From assembly GCA_035649275.1 (NCBI GenBank), contig DASRJW010000119.1, positions 1-60,956 on the forward strand: a stretch of DNA of 60,956 nt, written 5' to 3'. Below, in pieces: positions 34,799-42,913 of the stretch (the stretch's first letter is position 1; each line of letters opens with the position of its first letter). The position numbers and the translations under genes are program-made. Below the pieces are notes generated by a model. It searched no databases and was not told the origin of the DNA. It was given only the letters and a program-made list of their open reading frames with translations. The DNA comes from Candidatus Krumholzibacteriia bacterium. Lineage in GTDB: Bacteria; Krumholzibacteriota; Krumholzibacteriia; G020349025.

Positions 34799-36211
34799 TC
34801 ACCTCCGACGTCCGCCGCCGCCGCCGCGCGGGGCGCCGCGCGATCCCATGCTAGAGGCACCGCGGGAGCCGCTCGCCCGGGCGCTGCTGCCACTGTAGCT
34901 GCTCCCGCCGCCGAAGCCACCGGCCTTCGAGCTGCTGCTCCGCTGTTGGATGTTTCGCCCACCGATGGGATCGCCGCCGGCACGACTTGCACTCGCCCCA
35001 CCGGCAGCGCGGTTCGAAGCGCTTGGCGCGCTCGCACGGTTACCCGCGCCCGGGCTCGCGGCTCGGTTGCCAGCGCTGGGCTGCTGCCGCGTGCCCGCCT
35101 GCTGGCGGTTGCCCGGCGACTCGCCGCGCGCCGAGCCGCCGTACTTGTTGGCGGTCGCCTTGTCGGCATAGGGGGCGGCACCGCGATGCTGGGGATTGTG
35201 CTGCCAGTTGCCGCCGCCGGCGCCTGCCCCGCCGCGGCCACCGCGGTCTCCAGCACGGTCACCGGCGCGGGGTTCGGCACGGTTGCCGCGGTCTCCACGA
35301 TCGCCACGGTCGCCCCTGTTGATATTGTTGAAGTTGTTATCGACGTTGATGTTGACGTTGTTGCCGCCCCAGCCGCAGCCGCAACAGGAACCGCCCCAAA
35401 AGGCGGCACCCCACATGACGCCGATGCTGAAGGACATGAATGCAGCACCCGGAGGATAGGGAGGGTAATAGATCGGCGGATACGGATACACCGGCGCGCC
35501 ATAGACGACCGTCGGGCTGTACGACGGCACGTAGATGACCTCTGGATTCGCTGGCTCGACCACGATGACCGTCTTCTCCTCGATGACCTTCGTCTCGACC
35601 GTCTGCTGCTCGTTGGATTCCAGGGCACCCTTCTCCTTGGCTTTCTGGCGCATGCGCTGCACCGCGTCCATGACCTCGCTTTGCTGGGCGAGGAAGGCGT
35701 TGCCGAGATCCGTCGTCCACTGGATGTCGTCCGCGAGCCGCTTCACCACGTCGGGAAACGCGGCCATCGATTGGATGCTCGGGTCCCAAGGTTCCTTCGC
35801 CACCGCATCGGCGAGTTCCTTGTCTTTCAGATTGGGGTTCTTGGCGAGCCACTGCTGCAATTGGATGATCTCGAGCGGGTAGGTGGAGGCGACGAGAGTC
35901 TGCGCCAGCAGCGGGTCGGGGTAGAGAGCGATGGGTGCCACCAGCGATTCGAGCTGCTCGGGCGGCAGTTTCACCGCGGTCGCCTCGGCAGCACTCTGCG
36001 CCGCCGTGGTGTCCGGTGGCGGGGCAGTCGGTGGCTGCGCCGTGGCAGCCGGCGGCTGCGCCGTGTTGTCCGGTGACGTTGCATCCGGCTTTTGCGACGC
36101 GAGCAGAGCGCAGGAGACATTCCCGGGCACGAGCAGGGCCGCGCAGCCGATCGCGAGGAGGTCGCGGCAGAGCAACCGCCAGGATCCAGCGTCCGAGTGC
36201 TTTGACTTCAT
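34799..36211 (-). CDS. DUF3300 secreted protein with low-complexity C-terminus
   Basis: 470 residues. A signal peptide with a Cys near 34 (GNVSCALLAS) suggests secretion or a lipoprotein. A Pro/Ala/Thr linker leads to the DUF3300 core: LPPEQLESLVAPIALYPDPL, LLAQTLVASTYPLEIIQLQQ and ALAKEPWDPSIQS-like stretches. The remainder contains a Tyr/Pro-rich strip (YPPIYYPPYPPG), a Cys/Trp/Gly patch and an Arg/Gly/Ser/Asn-rich tail of about 170 residues that is likely disordered. Members are found with DUF2950, but neither has a known function. The downstream gene overlaps its end. The start uses GGAAG about nine bases upstream; an in-frame ATG lies eight codons further up. Confidence 0.82.
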   Translation of the reverse strand: MKSKHSDAGSWRLLCRDLLAIGCAALLVPGNVSCALLASQKPDATSPDNTAQPPAATAQPPTAPPPDTTAAQSAAEATAVKLPPEQLESLVAPIALYPDPLLAQTLVASTYPLEIIQLQQWLAKNPNLKDKELADAVAKEPWDPSIQSMAAFPDVVKRLADDIQWTTDLGNAFLAQQSEVMDAVQRMRQKAKEKGALESNEQQTVETKVIEEKTVIVVEPANPEVIYVPSYSPTVVYGAPVYPYPPIYYPPYPPGAAFMSFSIGVMWGAAFWGGSCCGCGWGGNNVNINVDNNFNNINRGDRGDRGDRGNRAEPRAGDRAGDRGGRGGAGAGGGNWQHNPQHRGAAPYADKATANKYGGSARGESPGNRQQAGTRQQPSAGNRAASPGAGNRASAPSASNRAAGGASASRAGGDPIGGRNIQQRSSSSKAGGFGGGSSYSGSSARASGSRGASSMGSRGAPRGGGGGRRR

Positions 36212-36426
36212 GGCGTTGCACTTCCTTCGCGCCCACATCACGCGGAGCGGGGGCGCCACGATATAACACCGTGCGCGCACAACAGGGCGGCTTCGAACCG
36301 CCCGTAGGATACGGCAGGGCCAAACGGCGGCGCAAGGCCGCCCCATGCCGGGTCGGGGAGGCAAGCGATCTTGTATCCTGCGCTGGCGAGCCATCCCTGG
36401 CGTGCCCCCGAACCCAACGAGGAAGC

Positions 36427-37293
36427 ATGTTCACCAGCGCCCGGTCGATTACCGTGATCGCCACGATGCTGCTGCTGGCCCTGGCCACCCAGGGTGCAGC
36501 CCAGATCACGCTGCCCACGCGGCCCCACGAGACCCTGAGCCTCGAACTCGAGAGCCTGCGCGACGACATCACGCTGTACAAAGGGGATCCCCAACATCTG
36601 CTGCTCATGAGCGTCAATCCAGACAGGTTCAGGCCGCGCGTCGAGTACTCGGGTGCAGCCCGTGCGCTGCTGCGCATTCGCGATCTGTACCTGTTCGAGA
36701 ATCCGAAATACAGCTCCCTGACGCCCGAGGAGCGCGAAAAAGCGGAGGGTCCCATTCCCGAAGAGTGGGAAATCCGTCTGTGCCCTTCCGGCCCTACGAG
36801 TTTCACGCTGCAATGCGACCGGGGGAAGGGCACGTTCGACTTCAGCGAATTCCAGGTGCAGAGCGTGCACATCGAGGCGAACCGGACGAAGGTGGAGGTC
36901 GAATTCGCCAGCCAGAACCCGATCGTGCTCGAGAGCTTCTTCGCCAGCGTGCCCGCGGGGTCGCTCCGATTCCAGCACCTGCTGAATGCTCGAGCCAAGC
37001 AGGTAACGCTCGACGTGCCGGGTGCGGTGTGTCAGTTAGAGGTCGTCGGTGCGGAATCCGAGGGGGAGTCGGTGATCAACCTCCAAGGTGTGCCCAGCGA
37101 GATGAAGGTCGTCGTTTCCCGCAAGGTGGGCGTGCGCGTCACCGGTCCGCCGGCGACGGCCGCCCACTTCGCCGCCCCACACATGGCGCAAGCGGGCGAG
37201 GACTGGACGAGCCAAGGCTACGAGGCCGCCAAGTGCCGGGTCCGGTTCACCTTCGCCGAGGACGTTCCGAAACTCGAGGTGGCTTGGAAGTAG
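36427..37293 (+). CDS. Secreted protein of unknown function with toast-rack-like C-terminal region
   Basis: 288 residues. A clear signal peptide (VIATMLLLALATQGAAQ) begins after GAGGAAG, which sets the start. The central part (SLELESLRDDITLYKGDP, then YSGAARALLRIRDLYLF) is not recognised. The last 110 residues (LLNARAKQVTLDVPGAVCQL, GVPSEMKVVVSRKVGVRVTG) look like the repeated-strand beta domain of LiaF/DUF4097 proteins, a low-confidence resemblance. It lies between a DUF3300 gene and a convergent outer-membrane-like gene, with no operon partner. No function assigned. Confidence 0.65.
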   Translation: MFTSARSITVIATMLLLALATQGAAQITLPTRPHETLSLELESLRDDITLYKGDPQHLLLMSVNPDRFRPRVEYSGAARALLRIRDLYLFENPKYSSLTPEEREKAEGPIPEEWEIRLCPSGPTSFTLQCDRGKGTFDFSEFQVQSVHIEANRTKVEVEFASQNPIVLESFFASVPAGSLRFQHLLNARAKQVTLDVPGAVCQLEVVGAESEGESVINLQGVPSEMKVVVSRKVGVRVTGPPATAAHFAAPHMAQAGEDWTSQGYEAAKCRVRFTFAEDVPKLEVAWK

Positions 37294-37332
37294 AACGCAA
37301 TCCGTGCTCGTTAGAGAGTGTCGCCGCCGCGC

Positions 37333-38268
37333 TCAGAACCGGGTCGTGAGACCGATGTTGAACATGTCGTACGCGAGCGGCGGCTCGGTGTCGAAGGGCC
37401 AGTGTACTTCTTCCTGGCGGAGCTCGTAGAAGCCGTACTGCAGGGCACCCTGGAGGAGGAAGCGCACGACCGGCGCCGCGTAGGGCGAGTTGTCCGCGAC
37501 CCCGTCGACGAAAAAGCCGATGGCCGCGAGGGCACCGCGATCGATGCCGGTGGAGAGCAGCCAGTACCAGATCTTGAAACTGGGGAACACCGCCATGCGC
37601 TCGTAACCGGCATGCAGAGACAGCATGCTGCCGAAGCCGACCTCGAGGGCGGACTCCCACGACTCGCCGAATCGCGTGTGGCTCGTGAACTGCTCGAGCG
37701 ACAACGCGTCCGCCGGACTCAGAACGCCCACCGCGCTACCTTCCAGCTCGAGGGTGTGCCACCCGAAAGTGCCGGAGTTCTGGAGGACGAAGCGGCCGCG
37801 GTCCGAGGCGAAGCGATAGCCGTAACCATCGCCGAAGCCAGCCCCGAACCGCCACATGTCGGTGCCGACCTCGGAGGCTTCGGGCAAGTCGCTGGCGAGG
37901 CGGCTCGCGAAGTTGCCGACGTGGGCGAAGTGCGTGCTCTGGTGCAGGAGCCCCTCTTCGCCCGCATAGCGCCGCTCGATCCGGTGGCCGAGCAGAATGC
38001 CGAGGGACCCCACCTCGGCCAGATCGCCCCCGAAGCCGTCGCGGTCCGGGTCGCCGATGCCGTACTGGAGGCTGATCACGGGACGCGCGTGGCGCAGCAG
38101 GTACCTCCAATCGTGGTCATTCTCTTCATCGTCGGTCGAGTGCCCTCTGTCCGCTCGCGGCATAGCGCCCGCGAGGGGTGCGGCGGCCACCGGCGGTGGC
38201 CAGAGGAGGAGCAGAATCCCCGCGGCAAGCGACGCGGCGGCAGAGACGGCGGTCCATGGCGAGCGCAC
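37333..38268 (-). CDS. Predicted outer-membrane beta-barrel protein, unknown function
   Basis: 311 residues. A GTG start with AGGGAG five bases before it precedes a signal-like segment (AVSAAASLAAGILLLLW). The remainder alternates amphipathic strands with aromatic girdles (YQYGI-like, FVLQNSGTFGWHTLEL, SLHAGYERMAVFPSFKIWYW) and ends in YDMFNIGLTTRF, a terminal aromatic residue typical of BAM-inserted barrels. No named family recognised. Not obviously co-transcribed with its neighbours. Confidence 0.65.
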   Translation of the reverse strand: MRSPWTAVSAAASLAAGILLLLWPPPVAAAPLAGAMPRADRGHSTDDEENDHDWRYLLRHARPVISLQYGIGDPDRDGFGGDLAEVGSLGILLGHRIERRYAGEEGLLHQSTHFAHVGNFASRLASDLPEASEVGTDMWRFGAGFGDGYGYRFASDRGRFVLQNSGTFGWHTLELEGSAVGVLSPADALSLEQFTSHTRFGESWESALEVGFGSMLSLHAGYERMAVFPSFKIWYWLLSTGIDRGALAAIGFFVDGVADNSPYAAPVVRFLLQGALQYGFYELRQEEVHWPFDTEPPLAYDMFNIGLTTRF

Positions 38269-38415
38269 GGCGTCTCCCTCGGTGGCAGTGGGACTCGGAA
38301 ACCTCGGCGTGGGGCCTCCGGACAATACGCGCGAACCGGGCGCCAGGTTACTGGAAGCTAGGTTCTCGTCGCTATGGGCACGGCGCGCGCGTCCACTCCG
38401 CCACCAGCCTCCGTA

Positions 38416-39786
38416 TCACGACAGGGCGTAGCGAGGCAGAGACATGACCAGGGACTGCACGCCCTCGGCGAGCGTCGGGTGCACGGCCTGGGCGTCGACG
38501 AGAGGCCGGGCGGTAGAGCCGGCCTGCATGAGGGCGACGAAGATGTGGATCAGCTCGCCTGCCTCGAGCCCGACCATGGCGGCACCCAGGATCTTCTCCG
38601 TCTTCGGGTCGATGAGGAGCTTCATGAGTCCCGCCGTTTCGTCCACCTCGACGGCGCGGGCGATGGATGCGTAAGGCAAGGTCGCCACCTCGTAGGGGAT
38701 GCCCGCCGCCTTCGCTTCTGCTTCCGAGAGTCCGACCCGTGCCACCTGTGGATCGGTGAACACCGTGTAGGGCACGAGCCGGCCCTCGCGCCCGCGTTGC
38801 GACCGCCCCAGGAGGAGGTCGTAGAGGATGCGGTGGTCGTCCCAGGAAGTGTGGGTGAACTGGGGGCCGCCGATGACATCGCCCACGGCGTACACGCCCG
38901 GGCTGCTGGTGCGGTAGTGCGCATCGACGAGGATCTCCTTCCGGGCACCCAGGCGGATGCCGGCGGCCTCGCAACCCAGCTCGTCGGTGTTGGGCTGGCG
39001 GCCGACGGCGACGAGGAGATGCGAGCCGATCAAGGGTGAGCCTTTCTCCAGCGTGAGCTCCACGCCGCGTGCATGGCGGGCCACCGCTTTCCCCTCGTTG
39101 TCGAGGAAGAGCTGGATGCCCTCGGCACGGAACACCTGCTCGAGGGCCTCGGCCACATCGGGATCCTCGCGCCCGAGCAGGTGCTCGCCGCGCTGCACGA
39201 TGCTCACCTCGGCGCCGAAGCGCCGGAACATCTGACCGAACTCGCAAGCGATGTAACCGCCACCCAGGATGACGAGGTGCTCCGGTAGCTGGCGCAGCTC
39301 CATGATGCTGGCGTTATCGACGGCGGCGACCTGATCGAGGCCGGGAAGGCGTGGCTGCACGTGCCGGGCGCCGGTATTGATGATGACGATCTCGGCGGTG
39401 TGCGTCGTAACGCCCACCTGGATCTCCCGGGGGCCGACGAAGCGGGCATGACCGTGCTGCCACTGCAAGCGCTCTCCCTGGCCTTCGAGGCGCCCCTGCA
39501 CACCCGCGCGCCACTGGCGCACGATCTCCGTTTTACGATCCACGACGGCGCCCAGATCCACCTGCACCTCGCCGGTGCGAACCCCGAGCCTGCCGGCGTG
39601 GCGCGCCACATGGGCGGCGCGAGCGCTCGCCACCATCGTCTTGGTCGGCGTGCAGCCGTAGTTGATGCAGGTGCCGCCCAGGTTCTTGCGCTCGACGACA
39701 AGCACCTTCTTCCCCGCTTCGGCGAAGCGCGTGGCCAGAGGGACGCCCGCCTGGCCGCTCCCGATGACGATGACGTCGTAGCGCAT
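38416..39786 (-). CDS. Pyridine nucleotide-disulfide oxidoreductase, mercuric reductase/lipoamide dehydrogenase-like
   Basis: 456 residues. FAD-binding DVIVIGSGQAGVPLATRFAE opens the protein, the redox-active pair sits in GGTCINYGCTPTKT (Cys 40 and 45), a second dinucleotide motif is VILGGGYIACEFGQ, GVYAVGDV closes the FAD site, and AVHPTLAEG carries the catalytic His-Glu pair. It would move electrons between NAD(P)H and a disulfide substrate in the cytoplasm. The C-terminal vicinal Cys pair of true mercuric reductases is absent, and no mer or 2-oxoacid dehydrogenase genes adjoin, so the substrate is open. The ATG has AAGGGGAA upstream. Confidence 0.87.
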   Translation of the reverse strand: MRYDVIVIGSGQAGVPLATRFAEAGKKVLVVERKNLGGTCINYGCTPTKTMVASARAAHVARHAGRLGVRTGEVQVDLGAVVDRKTEIVRQWRAGVQGRLEGQGERLQWQHGHARFVGPREIQVGVTTHTAEIVIINTGARHVQPRLPGLDQVAAVDNASIMELRQLPEHLVILGGGYIACEFGQMFRRFGAEVSIVQRGEHLLGREDPDVAEALEQVFRAEGIQLFLDNEGKAVARHARGVELTLEKGSPLIGSHLLVAVGRQPNTDELGCEAAGIRLGARKEILVDAHYRTSSPGVYAVGDVIGGPQFTHTSWDDHRILYDLLLGRSQRGREGRLVPYTVFTDPQVARVGLSEAEAKAAGIPYEVATLPYASIARAVEVDETAGLMKLLIDPKTEKILGAAMVGLEAGELIHIFVALMQAGSTARPLVDAQAVHPTLAEGVQSLVMSLPRYALS

Positions 39787-39944
39787 GGGTTCCCCTTTGT
39801 GCTGGTTTGCCGGCACGGCCACAGCGTCCGTGGGTCGCGCCTCGAGGTTCGCCTCCGCAAGCCGGAGTGGCGCCGCGGGCACACTACTGGCGCGCGCAGA
39901 CGAAGACGGTAGCCGTGCGCGCAGCTCCCGCTCGACGGCAGGCG

Positions 39945-40109
39945 GTCGTCCACCACGAGCATCGTCTGCCAGTGCAAGAGATCGTTGGCGCGCGCGTCCT
40001 CAGGATAACCTCGCCCCCCTCCGGGCGCCAGGTACTGGAGGAACTCGCTCCCGGGCCCGGCAGCAGCCTTCAAGGTGGTGATGCGCGGCCGGGCGCCGAG
40101 GGTGCGCAC
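39945..40109 (-). pseudogene. Remnant of a VOC (glyoxalase-fold) gene
   Basis: In one minus-strand frame about 50 codons read PRITTLKAAAGPGSEFLQYL, then GRGYPEDARANDLLHWQTML, a pattern typical of the middle of VOC-family proteins (GPGIEFLEYL ... DARANDLLHWQTTL). Neither an N-terminal half nor a sensible C-terminal half can be joined in frame, so this seems a decayed gene. The rest of the gap from 39787 to 40289 holds nothing else recognisable. Confidence 0.5.
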
Positions 40110-40289
40110 GGCGATTGCTGGCGCTCACTGGCTCGGCGACTGGGGGCGCGACGCGATGATCGCCCGCGCCGCCGCGAACATGCGCATCACTCCGAAGCAC
40201 GGGGTGGTAAAGTAGGGCGGCGCGAGACTCTCGTACGAGAGATGGCGCATTGACGGAGAGCGAGGCGCTAGATTACCCGGGAGCACGTC

Positions 40290-40751
40290 GTGGCAGCGAA
40301 AACCAAGGCGCGAACCAAGACCAAAGCCAGGACCAAGACCAAGACCAAGACCAAGACCAAGACCAAAACCCAGACTAAACCGAAGGCGCAGGGCAAGGCC
40401 AAGACCCAGGCCAGGACCATCGACGAGTATCTGGCAGGTTTGAGCGCGGACAAGCGAGCGGCACTCGAGGACATCCGAAGAATCATCAAATCCGTGGCAC
40501 CGAAGTCCACAGAGTCCATCAGCTACCAGATCGCCGCCTTCAAACTCAACGGCATGCTCGTCGGCTTCGGCGCGACGACGAACCACTGCGCCTTCTACGT
40601 GATGAGCCCGGCCACCATGGAGGCGTACAAGGACGAGCTCGCAGATTACGATACCAGCAAGGGCACCATCCGCTTTCAAGCGGACAAGCCGCTACCGACC
40701 ACCCTGGTGCGGAAGTTGGTGAAGGCGCGGATCGCCGAGAATAGAAGTTGA
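40290..40751 (+). CDS. DUF1801/YdhG-like protein with a Lys/Thr repeat N-terminus
   Basis: 153 residues. The first 40 residues are a Lys/Thr/Ala repeat, encoded by tandem ACCAAG units, that looks like a disordered nucleic-acid- or surface-binding tail. The remainder is a DUF1801 domain: TIDEYLAGLSADKRAALEDI, then ESISYQIAAFKLNGMLVGFG, GRIRFQ-like strand and KPLPTTLVRKLVKARIAE. Family members include the iron-chaperone-like YdhG/Fra proteins; a function cannot be assigned. The GTG start has GGGAG nine bases upstream. The short intergenic piece following it contains an attC-like half site. Confidence 0.75.
   Translation: MAAKTKARTKTKARTKTKTKTKTKTKTQTKPKAQGKAKTQARTIDEYLAGLSADKRAALEDIRRIIKSVAPKSTESISYQIAAFKLNGMLVGFGATTNHCAFYVMSPATMEAYKDELADYDTSKGTIRFQADKPLPTTLVRKLVKARIAENRS
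40314..40370 (+). repeat. Hexanucleotide ACCAAG tandem repeat inside a coding region
   Basis: About nine units, with some variation at the ends, encode alternating Lys-Thr. The unit is a multiple of three, so changes in copy number alter tail length without a frameshift. It is not a CRISPR array, as there are no spacers. Confidence 0.8.
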
Positions 40752-40759
40752 TGGCCTGC

Positions 40760-40833
40760 GAAACGCATCCGACGGTCGGTGCACCGGCGAAGTCCGGTGG
40801 CTGCAGCCAGACGGCTGCGTCGCAGTGTTAGAC
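40760..40833. repeat. attC-like half site
   Basis: GTTAGAC at 40827-40833 matches the R-prime consensus GTTRRRY when read on the plus strand and gives the GTCTAAC containing the downstream gene's stop on the minus strand. It is flanked by CTGCAGCC and GACGGCTGCGTC segments that can pair. No intact opposing R box is seen at the other end, so the site is probably truncated. Confidence 0.35.
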
Positions 40834-41229
40834 ATCCTTGTCGTGTTCAGGAGTGGCGAAGTCATAGAAGACACGGAAGAGATTACCATCCAGATCTGCC
40901 GCCGTGAACTCGTGCAAGCCCCAGGATTTCGACTCCGGTGTGGACATCAATTGGGCGTTGCTGGCACTCCAAACGCGATAGAGCTCATCCACTGCCTCCT
41001 TGCTTTTCAGATTGAGCCAAGTCAACGTGGGTCCCACGTTGCCGTATTGCTTCCGATACTGCTGGTTCGCCAGGAACATCCGACAGTTGCCCTTCGAGAT
41101 GCCTGCGAGCCCGAGCTCCTCACCACCCCAGTCCAGAGTGAAGCCCAGGTTGTTCTGGTAGTAGGCCACCGCCGTAGCGATATCCCTCACCGGGATCTCG
41201 GGAACCGGGCCTGGGAACCCCGATTTCAT
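40828..41229 (-). CDS. VOC-family (glyoxalase/bleomycin-resistance fold) protein
   Basis: 133 residues, normal for single-domain-pair VOC proteins. It opens with PEIPVRDIATAVAYYQNNLG, a first beta-alpha-beta unit with the typical YY-x-LG turn, and ends with ELHEF-like strand and AADLDGNLFRVFYDF, the D-x-DGN metal-site strand. Substrate is unknown; relatives bind antibiotics or reshape small electrophiles. GGAGGAGG lies just before the ATG. The stop codon falls inside GTCTAAC, as in two other genes of this island, which suggests a gene cassette. Confidence 0.8.
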   Translation of the reverse strand: MKSGFPGPVPEIPVRDIATAVAYYQNNLGFTLDWGGEELGLAGISKGNCRMFLANQQYRKQYGNVGPTLTWLNLKSKEAVDELYRVWSASNAQLMSTPESKSWGLHEFTAADLDGNLFRVFYDFATPEHDKDV

Positions 41230-41334
41230 TTGCGCCTCCTCCCGACCGAGTTGACCTGCCCGAGATGACCGTTATCTCCGCCACAGAACTGACGCGCGCG
41301 CCCTAGACGCCACCGCACTCGACTGCGCAGACCG

Positions 41335-41774
41335 TCAGACACCGAACTGGACCAAGTGATGGTTGAGATGCTTCCAGCAGAGCCTCCCCCACTCCTCTGG
41401 CGAAAGCGGGCCAAACGCCGGGTGGACTGCATTCGCAGTTCCGTTGGCAACGCGGTCAACCAGTTCTACGCAGGCGGAGAGGTCTGCTTCCCATGAACTC
41501 GGGCGCGAAGTGAGCATCTCGGGAGCCGTTTGCACCTTGCCGCGGGGAGGTTTCAGGCCCGTGTTGACGACAAGGGACTTCACGAGAGGAGGAATGAATG
41601 CTTGTGCTTGGTCGGAAGATCGCCCAGCGCAATGCGCATCATGTCGGCGACGTGACAGAGCATCCTCGGAGCGTCGAGGCTCCCCCATGCCGGGCTTGTT
41701 TCCGGCCGGACTCGGCGCAGGCGCTCGAGTATCAAGCCACGGTGACTGCTACTCATCAAGGTCCCGATATCCAC
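41335..41774 (-). pseudogene. DUF1569 gene broken by a frameshift
   Basis: The N-terminal part (WGSLDAPRMLCHVADMMRIA, residues up to KHKHSF, 41774 down to about 41595) and the C-terminal part (PPLVKSLVVNTGLKPPRGKV, then ending HPAFGPLSPEEWGRLCWKHL, NHHLVQFGV) lie in different frames that meet near 41580-41600. Together they have the order and length of an intact DUF1569 protein. One base too many or too few explains the break; a sequencing or assembly error is equally possible. The stop sits in GTCTGAC, and the start follows an attC-like site by 17 bases, so this was probably a gene cassette. Confidence 0.7.
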
Positions 41775-41790
41775 GGTTGTCTCCCTGGAA

Positions 41791-41888
41791 GTTTAACGCC
41801 GGCGCTCAGCCGCGCTGGCCGCTCCCTGCGGCCTCCCGTTGTCCGTTCGGCGACGCGGCCCGCGTCGGCTGCAGCCGCTTTGTCAGGC
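41791..41888 (-). repeat. Integron attC recombination site
   Basis: Read on the minus strand, this 98-base imperfect palindrome begins with GCCTGAC, continues with GCTGCAGCCGACGC, and ends with GCGCGGCTGAGC then GCGTTAAAC. The final GTTAAAC fits the attC R-prime consensus GTTRRRY, GCCTGAC is a one-base variant of the R-double-prime box, and AGCCG/CGGCT pair across as the inner boxes. The stop codon of the preceding VOC gene lies inside the first box, and the next gene starts 17 bases beyond the last, as in integron cassettes. No integrase is encoded in the window. Confidence 0.7.
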
Positions 41889-42251
41889 ATGCGCCGGTGC
41901 CATGAACCTCAACTGGTTGCCATCGGGGTCTTTGATTGTCATGTTGCGAAACCCCAGGTCGTCGTTCGGAACCTGGGCCACAATGACAGCCCGCTCCCTG
42001 AACTCCGCGTGCCATGCGTCCACGTCCGGAATAATAAAGTGGACCAACCCACCGACTTGGCAATCGCCGCTGTGTTGAGACAAGTATATCTGCATGCCAT
42101 CGCGGACGACAGACATGAACACCGGGAGGTTTGGCGCGAAGCGGTGCTCCCACTCGACGGTGAAGCCGAGACTCTCGACGTAGTAGGCCTTGCTCCGTTC
42201 GTAATCTGTTATCCGCAACGTGGGTATCACTCGCTGTGCTGGAAAAGTCAT
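41883..42251 (-). CDS. VOC-family (glyoxalase/bleomycin-resistance fold) protein
   Basis: 122 residues. Two VOC half-units are clear: IPTLRITDYERSKAYYVESL with GFTVEWEH, and the second half NMTIKDPDGNQLRFMAP, whose E/H positions could hold a metal. A bleomycin-resistance-like role is the usual annotation for cassette-borne members, but the actual ligand is not readable. The ATG has GGAGGGAG immediately upstream; 11 further codons upstream are open but unlikely. Its stop lies in the attC-like box GCCTGAC. Paralogous by fold only to the other VOC gene of the island. Confidence 0.82.
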   Translation of the reverse strand: MTFPAQRVIPTLRITDYERSKAYYVESLGFTVEWEHRFAPNLPVFMSVVRDGMQIYLSQHSGDCQVGGLVHFIIPDVDAWHAEFRERAVIVAQVPNDDLGFRNMTIKDPDGNQLRFMAPAHA

Positions 42252-42280
42252 CCACTCCCTCCACCGTCGGCCGCAGGTCC

Positions 42281-42721
42281 TCACGACGCAAGATCGTCAT
42301 GGTCCGACTGCATGCCATCGCGGCGCCACACGTCGAAGCTCGGGAAGAAGATCGCGATCGGCCAAGGGGCTCTCTCCGGAGGGTCCTGCGTCCACGTCAA
42401 GTGGACGTCGACGACACGGCCCGTGCCGTCGTCGATCGCGAACAGGACGTCGTCGCAGTCGTTGCGGCGTGCGAGTGCTCGCACGGGGAGTTCGTGTAGC
42501 TCATGGTCGGGACCGGCCTCACGACGCAGTACGCGCTCAAGCCCCGTCGCCTCCTCACCCGCAACTGGGCGCCACGGTTCAAGCCACTCCATGACTGGGT
42601 CTCTGCCTAACGCGTTTGCGACCGTCGTCCCTCGCACGGCCTCGGGTGTCGGCGGTACGGCGGGATCATGAGCATTGGAAGCGTACCACAGGAGTCCACG
42701 TGCGGAGCCGGGCGGATCCAT
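42281..42721 (-). CDS. Hypothetical cassette-type protein
   Basis: 146 residues. The C-terminal half reads DDVLFAIDDGTGRVVDVHLT then W and PWPIAIFFPSFDVWRRDG, a pattern I associate with small hypothetical proteins common in integron cassettes but cannot name. No signal peptide or membrane segment. It precedes the VOC gene by 29 bases and could share its transcript. The start uses an ATG; an in-frame TTG nine codons up is possible. The 192 bases up to the aspartase gene hold no recognised gene. Confidence 0.5.
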   Translation of the reverse strand: MDPPGSARGLLWYASNAHDPAVPPTPEAVRGTTVANALGRDPVMEWLEPWRPVAGEEATGLERVLRREAGPDHELHELPVRALARRNDCDDVLFAIDDGTGRVVDVHLTWTQDPPERAPWPIAIFFPSFDVWRRDGMQSDHDDLAS

Positions 42722-42913
42722 GGACCGCGAGCAGCGGATAACTGACAACTTGGCAGGCCGTTACAGATGAGGGCCGCGCGCAAGGGCTATCGCCGCGCGG
42801 CGCCAAAGGGCAATATGCAGGAGTTCGCTCTCGTCGCTACCTTCTGCGCCGATCGGATCCGCGGCAGGAGCTCACTCTTCCAAGGTCATCTCGTGACCGC
42901 TCGGGAGCACATA

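Noticed and set aside
38416-39786. Mercuric reductase (merA)
   Set aside because: The FAD/NAD oxidoreductase motifs fit, but the C-terminal vicinal cysteine pair, HMA domain and any mer neighbours are missing.
40314-40370. ACCAAG repeat considered as a CRISPR array
   Set aside because: The units are six bases without spacers and lie in frame within a gene.
41230-41340. A complete second attC site beyond the DUF1569 gene
   Set aside because: The GTCTGAC box is present, but no GTTRRRY box or pairing partner is found before the next gene; the site is degenerate at best.
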